Assembly: GCF_037975245.1 (NCBI RefSeq) | Contig: NC_092563.1 | Span: 41,001 to 105,000, forward strand | From: Apostichopus japonicus | Taxonomy: Eukaryota > Echinodermata > Holothuroidea > Aspidochirotida > Stichopodidae | DNA length: 64,000 bases | Reading direction: 5' to 3' | In this document: in pieces, positions 1-10,800 of the stretch | Layout of the letters: the number at the start of each line of letters is the position of its first letter | How positions within the stretch are numbered: position 1 is the first letter of the stretch | Notes under the pieces: model-generated | Databases searched by the model: none | Told to the model about the DNA's origin: nothing | Seen by the model: the letters and a program-made list of their open reading frames with translations, nothing else | Made by a program: the position numbers and the translations under genes

Positions 1-734
1 CAGCTCTGCACTGTGCGTGTGTATCATTCATTGTATACTGTACATCTCATGTCTCGATCAGTAATTTCTTTGACCGGGCTGAAGCTGGCCAACAGACCTC
101 TGACAGATCGCTGAAAATGAACAGCGTCTACCTCGAATAGGGTATTGAATTCATGCAGGTTGCACAGACAATCGAGCATTCCAAGGAAGCAAAGGAAGGT
201 ATCTCGAAAAAAACGTCGTCGCTAAAGTTCAACACTGTAGTCGCGGAGGTTGGCTGTTTGGGTCAAAGGCTGACCGCAAATTATGTGAAATATGCGGAAA
301 ATGTTGTTAACAGCAAAAACGTTACCATGCGAAGTGAGATGCTTTTGAGAACGAAGGGACTGGAGAAATAGACAAAATTGGCGAAGTTTTTAGTCTGTTA
401 ATTTTAAGGAATTAAAAGAAGGCGCAAACTGTACCTCATTCTTTACGCTCAATTTCTCAATTGACAAGTGAAGTTTGTATTGATGTTAGATATTCTTCGT
501 CTGTTTGCTCGTAGGAGATTGGAAAATAAACTCCGGGGTTATTGACGTATCACTAAAAAAGTTAGATTAGTGTACGTCGACCTGAGAGGTTAAACTTCGG
601 AAAATAACCCTAAACTAACCTGCTTTATTGATTTTGGGGAGATTTTGTGAGTCATCACATTACTTTTTTATGCTTGGATATTACTGATGGTCTGAAAAAT
701 GATGAGGATTGAATATGATTTAATAAGGTATTTT
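1..734. other. Left flank, no recognised gene
   Basis: I see no recognisable gene here. One 72-codon open frame (153-371, +) has mixed composition and no motif I know. It could be chance or a terminal exon, but nothing supports either. The sequence just before 735 already shows weak similarity to the tandem repeat that follows, so the outer edge of the array is degraded rather than sharp. Confidence 0.4.
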
Positions 735-3700
735 ATAAAATCGCAATGCAGAAATATTACACTACAGAGCGAAAACAGGTGATTTGACAACCCCAATGTT
801 TCGCTAAATATAACCCCGTGATAATTTTTGTGCCAGCAAATGACCATCATAAATGAATGTAGGGGACATTATTCTTTCATTTTCATGACTTTTCATGACA
901 ATCGTAAGGGGTCTACTACCAGCAGCAGGCGGATTCCGACAGCGCCCTCATCGGCTCAATGCAAAAATACTACACTAAAGAGCGAAAACAGCAAAACTGA
1001 CAACCCCCATTAATTGCTCAATTTAACCCCGTGATAATTTTTGTGCCATCAAATGACCACCCTCAATATATGTAGGGGACACTATTCTTCCATGTTCACG
1101 ACATTTCATGACAATCGAAGGGGGTCTACTATCAGCAGCAGGCGGATTCCGGCAGCGCCCTCACCGGCTCAATGCAAAATACTACACTAAAGAGCGAAAA
1201 CAGCAAAAATGACAACCCCCATTAATTGCTCAATATTAAACCCCGTGATAATTTTTGTGCCATCAAATGACCACCCTCAATATATGTAGGGGACACTATT
1301 CTTCCATGTTCACGACATTTCATGATAATCGAAGGGGGTCTACTATCAGCAGCAGGCGGATTCCGGCAGCGCCCTCATCGGCTCAATGCAAAATAATACA
1401 CTAAAGAGCGAAAACAGCAAAAATGACAACCCCCATTAATTGCTCAATATAACACCGTGATAATTTTTGTGCCATCAAATGACCACCCTCAATATATGTA
1501 GGGGACACTATTCTTTCATGTTCACGACATTTCATGACAATCGAAGGGGGTCTACTATCAGCAGCAGGCGGATTCCGGCAGCGCCCTCATCGCCTACTTG
1601 CAAAAAATACTACACTAAACAGCTAAAACAGCAAAAATGACAACCCCCATTAATTGCTCAATTTAACCCCGTGATAATTTTTGTGCCAGCAAATGACCAT
1701 CATAAATGAATGTAGGGGACATTATTCTGTCATTTTCATGACTTTTCATGACAATCGAAGGGGGTCTACTATCAGCAGCAGCGGATTCCGGCAGCGCCCT
1801 TATCGGCTCAATGCAAAAATACTACACTAAAGAGCGAAAACAGCTATAATGGCAACCCCCATTAATTGCTCAATTTAACCCCGTGATAATTTTTGTGCCA
1901 TCAATTGACGACCCTCAATATATGTAGGGGACACTATTCTTTCATGTTCACGACATTTCATGACAATCGAAGGGGGTCTACTATCAGCAGCAGGCGGATT
2001 CCGGCAGCACCCTCATCGCCTACTTGCAAAGAATACTACACTAAACAGCTAAAACAGCAAAAATGACAACCCCCATTAATTGCTCAATTTAACCCCGTGA
2101 TAATTTTTGTGCCAGCAAATGACCATCATAATTGAATGTAGGGGGCATTATTCTTTCATGTTCACGACATTTCATGACAATCGAAGGGGGTCTACTATCA
2201 GCAGCAGGCGGATTCCGGCAGCGCCCTCACCGGCTCAATGCAAAATACTACACTAAAGAGCGAAAACAGCAAAAATGACAACCCCCATTAATTGCTCAAT
2301 ATAACCCCGTGATAATTTTTGTGCCAGCAAATGACCATCATAAATGAATGTAGGGGACATTATTCTTTCATTTTCATGACTTTTCATGACAATCGAAGGG
2401 GGTCTACTATCAGCAGCAGCGGATTCCGGCAGCGCCCTCATCGGCTCAATGCAAAAATACTACACTAAAGAGCGAAAACAGCTATAATGGCAACCCTCAT
2501 TAATTGCTCAATTTAACCCCGTGATAATTTTTGTGCCATCAATTGACCACCCTCAATATATGTAGGGGACACTATTCTTTCATGTTCACGACATTTCATG
2601 ACAATCGAAGGGGGTCTACTATCAGCAGCAGGCGGATTCCGGCAGCACCCTCATCGCCTACTTGCAAAAAATACTACACTAAAGAGCGAAAACAGCAAAA
2701 CTGACAACCCCCATTAATTGCTCCATTTAACCCCGTGATAATTTTTGTGCCATCAAATGACCACCCTCAATATATGTAGGGGACACTATTCTTCCATGTT
2801 CACGACATTTCATGACAATCGAAGGGGGTCTACTATCAGCAGCAGGCGGATTCCGGCAGCGCCCTCACCGGCTCAATGCAAAATACTACACTAAAGAGCG
2901 AAAACAGCAAAAATGACAACCCCCGTTAATTGCTCAATTTAACCCCGTGATAATTTTTGTGCCATCAAATGACCACCCTCAATATATGTAGGGGACACTA
3001 TTCTTCCATGTTCACGACATTTCATGACAATCGAAGGGGGTCTACTATCAGCAGCAGGCGGATTCCGGCAGCGCCCTCACCGGCTCAATGCAAAAAACTA
3101 CACTAAAGAGCGAAAACAGCAAAAATGACAACCCCCATTAATTGCTCAATATAACCCCGTGATAATTTTTGTGCCAGCAAATGACCATCATAAATGAATG
3201 TAGGGGACATTATTCTTTCATTTTCATGACTTTTCATGACAATCGAAGGGGGTCTACTATCAGCAGCAGGCGGATTCCGGCAGCGCCCTCATCGGCTCAA
3301 TGCAAAAATACTACACTAAAGAGCGAAAACAGCTATAATGGCAACCCTCATTAATTGCTCAATTTAACCCCGTGATAATTTTTGTGCCATCAATTGACCA
3401 CCCTCAATATATGTAGGGGACACCTTTCTTTCATGTTCACGACATTTCATGACAATCGAAGGGGGTCTACTATCAGCAGCAGGCGGATTCCGGCAGCGCC
3501 CTCATCGCCTACTTGCAAAAAATACAACACTAAACAGCTAAAACAGCAAAACTGACAACCCCCATTAATTGCTCAATTTAACCCCGTGATAATTTTTGTG
3601 CCAGCAAATGACCATCATAAATGAATGTAGGGGACATTATTCTTTCATTTTCATGACTTTTCATGACAATCGAAGGGGGTCTACTATCAGCAGCAGGCGG

Positions 3701-4312
3701 ATTCCGGCAGCGCCCTCATCGGCTCAATGCAAAAATTTAACCCCGTGATAATTTTTGTGCCAGCAAATGACCATCATAAATGAATGTAGGGGACATTATT
3801 CTTTCATTTTCATGACTTTTCATGACAATCGAAGGGGGTCTACTATCAGCAGCAGGCGGATTCCGGCAGCGCCCTCATCGGCTCAATGCAAAAATACTAC
3901 ACTAAAGAGCGAAAACAGCTATAATGGCAACCCTCATTAATTGCTCAATTTAACCCCGTGATAATTTTTGTGCCATCAATTGACCACCCTCAATATATGT
4001 AGGGGACACTTTTCTTTCATGTTCACGACATTTCATGACAATCGAAGGGGGTCTACTATCAGCAGCAGGCGGATTCCGGCAGCGCCCTCATCGCCTACTT
4101 GCAAAAAATACAACACTAAACAGCTAAAACAGCAAAAATGACAACCCCCATTAATTGCTCAATTTAACCCCGTGATAATTTTTGTGCCAGCAAATGACCA
4201 TCATAAATGAATGTAGGAGACATTATTCTTTCATTTTCATGACTTTTCATGACAATCGAAGGGGGTCTACTATCAGCAGCAGGCGGATTCCGGCAGCGCC
4301 CTCAATAGCTCA
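735..4312 (+). repeat. Left arm: tandem array of 213-bp units
   Basis: About 16 head-to-tail units. Successive copies of the landmark CCCCGTGATAATTTTTGTGCC lie about 213 bp apart (near 814, 1027 and 1241). Two unit subtypes intermix: one reads GCCAGCAAATGACCATCATAAATG, the other GCCATCAAATGACCACCCTCAATATATG after the landmark. A truncated unit near 3733 joins ..GCTCAATGCAAAAA directly to TTTAACCCCGTG, so the two identical units at 3169 and 3755 are 586 bp apart instead of a multiple of 213. Each unit carries a 61-codon open frame that is a by-product of the repeat. Confidence 0.95.
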
Positions 4313-4866
4313 ATGAACAGATAGTGCTACACTAAATACTTAAAATAGATGTGGTCAGTAATAGGTAAGCACTTTCCCCTAGCGGAGCAAGCCGTTTATA
4401 CTCGATATTTTAGTTGTTAATGAATAAATCCAATGTTAACGAAAGTGCGATACCAAACGCCAGATGACGAGGATGTAGAGGTATGATGGGATGACTTATC
4501 AAGCAACAGGAAGAAAAAATAACCTCCTACATATCCGTAAGTAATCAGAGCAAATCGTGGCTTTCATTTTATGTTATTTCCATCTTCTTACTTTATCATG
4601 TCTATATCATTACGTGAAAAATCCCACGCGGAATGCGCAGAGAAATGCATTTAATAAACCTGATATCACTTGGTAGCTAGTTTTTGCCTTTAATTGGTCT
4701 TAGTAAGGAATGTTTAAAGTTAACTGGTTTCATAGGAGCCCCCAATCGCAAAAGTTGTACAAATTATAATTCATCTGAAATGTCGTTGTTCTATATATAT
4801 AGGCCCTATTTTACTTTAAATTAACGAATATAGTTACTGCTGCTATATCTACACACACACACACAC

Positions 4867-4867
<1 letters not shown>
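4313..4867. other. Non-coding spacer inside the element
   Basis: Unique A+T-rich sequence between the left array and the first TA microsatellite. I see no gene or repeat beyond a degraded unit end at 4313-4350. Confidence 0.5.
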
Positions 4868-5275
<408 letters not shown>

Positions 5276-5279
5276 GATA

Positions 5280-6436
5280 TTAGCTACATGTCTATAGGCC
5301 AACCTGAAAGGAGAAAGTACTTTAAAATCATTGCCCAGTTTTAAATGTGTTAATTGTGTGTAAAATGGACAGGTTTTTATATTTATAATTCTGTGGAACT
5401 CTTTAGTTGACAAATATAACGTCAATTTGGCCTATTAAAGATATCCTACAATGATACAGAGTGAAGAAGGCTTATAACAAACACAATTAATGGTTCTTAA
5501 GTTTTGTATTGCACTAACTTGACCATACGCTGTGTGTATGTGTTTGTAACTCTCTTACCATATTCCCTTTTAGGGGTTAGAAGTTCATGCCGCATATCTT
5601 GGCGTAAGTTGATTTATCTGCTGAATAGGATCATTAACATACTTGTTGTAATCAGTCATTCAGTTTTTCCTTCATAGTACATAGATTAGTTATAGTTTCT
5701 GCCAATATTTGTATTCCCTTGTGAATTAATTATTGAAAGTGGTTATACCTTGTAGTATTGACTGATGTTAAAATCATGGTTTTGTGTAATTGGTATTCCT
5801 TTAAGGCTATGATTGGTTTCTATACAGTATTACTCACTGTTGAGATGAAATGGGGGTGTATAGGCGGTTTTACACTATCTAACGCAACGTAGTCGCCAAG
5901 AACCTGAAGTATTTTGTAATGCTAGAATATGATAGTAATTTTGTAATGCTAGAATATGACAGCCATATGGACCTAATATTGTTGTCCCGTATAGTGAAGT
6001 TAACGTGATATATATTGATCTTTTCTTAAAGTGGCACATATACCATATCTGCTTACTGATGTCTCTGCGACAGCTTGTTATTTTGAATATTGCCAGTAAA
6101 ATAAAAGTCATTAGCAAATTGTTCATGAAAACGAAATTCCTGGACCTTAGCTGCTTTAACTTCTGGCTCACTATATTTATATAGGCATAACATTTGACAC
6201 AGGCATTATACCTCAAAACAAGTAGCCCATGTTCTAATGTGCATATAGTTTCCAGCCTAATGTTAAATTTTCCGTTAAAAGACACCACCAACTGAACAAC
6301 ATCTCCAAATGCACTATTTGTCATGTACTGCGTACAAATTTCAAGAATAAGGAGAGGCAAAGTATAGTAAAAAAATGACTTAAAGGCATATACCTCGTGC
6401 ATTCGAAAGAAAGAAAAAGGTTGATCCTTAACTCCA
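5280..6436. other. Spacer with one unassigned minus-strand open frame
   Basis: No recognised gene. The minus strand is open from an ATG at 6402 to a stop at 5875 (175 codons), with ordinary residue composition but no motif I recognise. A 23-bp near-duplication (TTTTGTAATGCTAGAATATGA) lies at 5911-5960. The frame could be chance or the relic of an accessory gene of the element. Confidence 0.25.
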
Positions 6437-6715
<279 letters not shown>

Positions 6716-6777
6716 ATATGTGTGGTTGTTTATGTATCGACCTATACTCAACTTTCTCATACCAGGTAACGACGGAA

Positions 6778-6909
6778 ATGGGAGAACGCACTGGTGGAAA
6801 GGAAGATTGCTTGGAGGTTCAATGGAACCACGCAATTACGGCAAGTGGGTTTAATACAACGCCAATTCGCTTCAAACGGCCAACTCAGAATCATGGCGAC
6901 GAACGTCCG
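6778..6909 (+). CDS. Candidate first coding exon of the transposase fusion gene
   Basis: An ATG at 6778 opens 44 codons that end at CGT CCG followed by a good donor, GTGAGC, at 6910. Joined to an acceptor ending TTTTATAG at 7878, the frame continues without a break into the large exon (..ERP|KES..). The phase match and the donor and acceptor quality are seen in the sequence; the splice itself is inferred. The exon encodes a hydrophilic, basic N-terminus without a recognised domain. An alternative is that translation starts at the first ATG of the large exon (8068), which would lose the AT-hook-like motif. A transcript read across 6909/7879 would settle it. Confidence 0.5.
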
Positions 6910-7878
6910 GTGAGCATTTTTTTATCAATTGAATGCTAGTGGTTTCCCAACGAGGTTCTTTTACCAAACTTTGATTATCAACGCGTGGCTAGAGTCAGTT
7001 CACTACCATAAAGATAACGCTTCGTTTTGAATGAAATTTTTAGACCTTTCATTGGCTTTTGCAATTGGAATTACATTTGGATCAGTGTTTTGGGTGCGGG
7101 AGGTGAGTTGTAGTGAAGAAGGGCGCGTCGGTTAGGCTAACGTGGTTGTCGCGTGGTTCCCCCTCTCTTCCCTCTGCTGTACTGGCTATTTGATCGCCTG
7201 AATTCTGAGCTGTGATTGTGCGCTGCCACGATCATGGCGTTGCTAGTCGGTGCGCGGCGCAAGGTCATATATAGCGGCGCGAGTCAATGTGAGCCGCTAA
7301 GTTTATATCGGCGCTGGTTATAGAGTGCCCCGTCAAGGTCACGGCGCAAATTTATAGCGGCGCGAGCCATGCTCTCCACCAAGGTCCCGGGTGCACATTC
7401 AGTGTTTGTAACATATTTCACGTTGTACGTACTAGTACATAAACAGATGCAAACACAGAGAACCGGTTCTGGTATTAAGTGTTTCAGCTTCAATCCATAC
7501 CCTAACCCTGCATGTTTTCGGCCCAGAGGAATATGCCCTATCCCTTCTTTATCTTTCTCCGAAAGTAAGGGTGAATTCACTGCATGTATCAGCATAACAT
7601 CCGAGGACGAAGGCAGCGTTACAATTAGAAGCTGCTTTCAAATCCCACTGAAATATTCTTTTTATTACGTCTATTACGCCCTGAAGCCTGAAGGGGAGAA
7701 GAAATGACCGTATACTATCGGCCTGAAAGCAGTATTTACCTGATTTTCAGTTATCATTTATTACAATGTGTGCAAAATTTGTTTCATTTAAGTGAAGCTG
7801 CTGTGTAGTCATGCGAATGTGGTACGAAACAAGAACCGAAATGATAAATAACCTGCGATACAATTTATCCTTTTATAG
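6910..7878 (+). other. Putative intron with GC-rich repeated motif
   Basis: This is the predicted intron between exon 1 and the large exon. At 7250-7370 a motif close to TATAGCGGCGCGAG occurs twice about 100 bp apart (near 7268 and 7354), each preceded by GGCGCAA, with a related TTTATATCGGCGC between. It could be promoter-like sequence for a shorter transcript. A 112-codon open frame at 7369-7707 has no recognisable domain. Confidence 0.4.
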
Positions 7879-10800
7879 AAAGAGTCACACGAACATTTCC
7901 TGGAACGATCACCGACAAGGGATTTCTCTCAGCTAAAGGGCGGTGCTCACAAGCGAGGACGACCTGCGTGTACCGAGTATGCCAAGATCTCTGCCGCAAT
8001 TTCGTCAGTGAGAAAAAAGGTGACGGTTACCTCATCAACATCAAAAGCTTTCTGGGAGAGTGTCGTTATGGAGCTGGGCTGGTCGACAAAAAATCTCAAG
8101 AGGTCAGTGAAGGTCCTCCGGAGCATATGGTGTAATAACAGAGGAAACATACGATTACTGGTAGAATCGGGAGAAGGAACAACAAGAACGAAACCAAGGG
8201 AAAAGAGGAAACGTAAGCCAGTAAGATTTTCAAGTAATTGGGTCGACATTAATATGAAAAGAAAGTATTGCACTTGTCAAACGTATTATGATAACAAACG
8301 ACAGTACATCCATTGCAAGCAATGTGATGAATGGTACCATTACAGCTGTATGCGTATTCCTTCAACGGTAAAGTCTGGTTTTAATGTAACATTTTATTGC
8401 GGTATTGGTAAGTGTAACAACGGAAAGTATGTATTTCAGCTGCACCATGATAAAGATGGTGTTAAGTTGAAAGAAAACTTGAACTCGAGTGAAATAGTAC
8501 ATCAGCAACCTCCTACCGCCAAATCAAGCCATGAATGTAATGATACAAACACCGATTCATGTAAGAATGAAAGTACAGAAGTTGCCAGCCGTGTATCAAA
8601 TAAGACGTTAAGTGTGTTGTCTGGATCACAAGCAAATAATGATGACTACGTTATTAAGCAGTTTCCCAAGAAGGGAACATTTTCAATCAATGCAGACACT
8701 TATAATACAGTATTAAGTAAAAGACGCGGTAGGTGTCTTCCCACAGGGGAATGGCAAAAGTATTTCGTAGATGGTATGTCTAAAATAAACCCTTATTGTG
8801 TAATCATGTTTAAATACCATTATCTTATAGACAATAACACTAGTGAAACGATATTCCGGGCCAAGGGGTATTGCAAATTTGCAGATTGTTCCGTAAGCGT
8901 ACTCATTTCCATGGATAGAAACTTTTCATGCACGGTGAACTTCAATGGAAACATGAAGCACAGCATGTACGACATCCATGCTCGGCCAATTAGGGGCTTA
9001 GATAGGAGATTAGCGGGAAAGACCCTCTCCATGGGTGTGAAGCCAATGAAAGTTCTTTTACGGAATCTGTCTTCTAAATCTTCAGAAGTTATAGCATCGG
9101 GTAACAGAAACAACTGTGGCAGGACGCTGTCTGTCATGCAGAAAATTTCAAGTGAGAGTAGGTCTAAGGAACGTGATGATGAAGACGAAATCAAAAGTCT
9201 TCTAAAAAAGCAGCAGAAGTACTGTTTAAAATATAACCATCGTGGTAGGGTTCCCGGCTTCATACAACAAATATCTGTTAGTCCGATGTATATAATATGT
9301 TTCACGGAAGGAGGACTAAGGGTATGGCACGATATGTGTAGAACAGACGTAGTATTCTGGGATGCGACCGGTGGGGTGTTGGACAGAGGCCATGGTAAAA
9401 AGCAAATTTTGTATTATGAGTTGTCTGTTAGAAATTTAACAAAGGGTAAGTCAACCTTGCCGGTGTCCATACTATTATCCGAAGATCAAAGTCTACCTGT
9501 CATTATGAATTGGTTAAACGTTTTTAGACATAAAGAAAAGCTTTTATTTGGGCATAGTAGCATATCAACCCCTGTACAAATCAACAGTGATAGGGCATGG
9601 GTATTCTTATTGGCTGCCATGCATGTTTTCAACAACGAAACTTACAAACAGTTCCTAAACCGTGCATGGAGTATTTTGAATGGCAAATTAACACACGAAG
9701 ACTGTAACAAAACCTTACCGCATGCATGTATTGGTCACTTTATGAAAAATTGCAAAGATTTAACAAAAAAACATTACAAAAAACACTACCGTTTTGGAAT
9801 GTTTTGCTTGAGCTTACTGGTTAATGCGTGCTCCCTGAAAGCATTCGCATGTATTGTTTATGATATTTCTGTTGTTCTTTCGTCCCAATGCGCGTCACCC
9901 CTAGTATCGTCTTGCTTAAAGAGATTACACCAAAGAATAACAGCTTTATCCATAGAAGGTAATGGACAGAAAGACGAACTATCTCCCCTCTTTGTAGGTA
10001 ACACCGACTTTGCCTCTGACAATAACAGCACTAATATGTCAGAAGATGCATTCCTTTCCCGTATGAATTCCCCTTTCACTGAACATTTTAGTAAAGTTAT
10101 AGAGAAAGGTCGCCTCGATTGCAGAAACAGTCACTACACCGGAGTACCTACTGGAGACGACCATAACTCCTACTTTTGTGTAACTTTCCTAAAAGAGATA
10201 CAGAGAATCCTGCTTCCATCTGCACCACTTTGGTCAGATATGCTACCAAGTTCTCTTCATAAATGGCAGGTTGCAAATGGACAACCAAGCAGCATTTCGT
10301 TTCCACGGTCTATAGCTCATTCGGAGCAACGTATGGGGGTTTTAAAGCAAATACAGTTAGGGAAACGAAAATTTCATCGCATAGACGAACTTGTCGAGGA
10401 ATTAACAAAAGACTCTCGTGGATTAGAAATTATTTTTTCAGATGCAGTAAAACACTTCTATAAGTCAGCTGATAAACGCAACACCAACTTAATACGTGAA
10501 AAATGGTCGCGAAAAAGATCACATTCACAGGGTTCAGTATATCAAAAATCACCCCATAAGAACGTTCATGAAGAACGAAATGTGCTTTCTAATGTTAATA
10601 TTAATGAATATACAGGTGGAGACATGGCAAGCGAATGTCACAACGTATATGACAACGTTGTTCCTATGTTCACCCCGCTTCAAAATCTAGAAAATAACTG
10701 CTGGTTCAGTTCAGTTTTGCAGTCATTTATTCGTATTGGCAGCATAGACAGATGTTTCCGGGAAAGTACCTTATCCGTGAGTGACTCGCGACTTAACACT

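Noticed and set aside
828-4310. Repeated 61-residue open frames (MCQQMTIINE...) in the left array
   Set aside because: They occur once per 213-bp unit, in a fixed phase of the repeat and with indels between units. They are a property of the tandem repeat, not genes.
5875-6402. 175-codon minus-strand open frame
   Set aside because: No motif, start context or splice support. A frame of this length can arise by chance in 64 kb, so it is only mentioned in the spacer entry.
8008-8010. GTG as the start codon of the large fusion gene
   Set aside because: Eukaryotic genes rarely start at GTG, and the frame stays open upstream to 7879, where a good splice acceptor is found.
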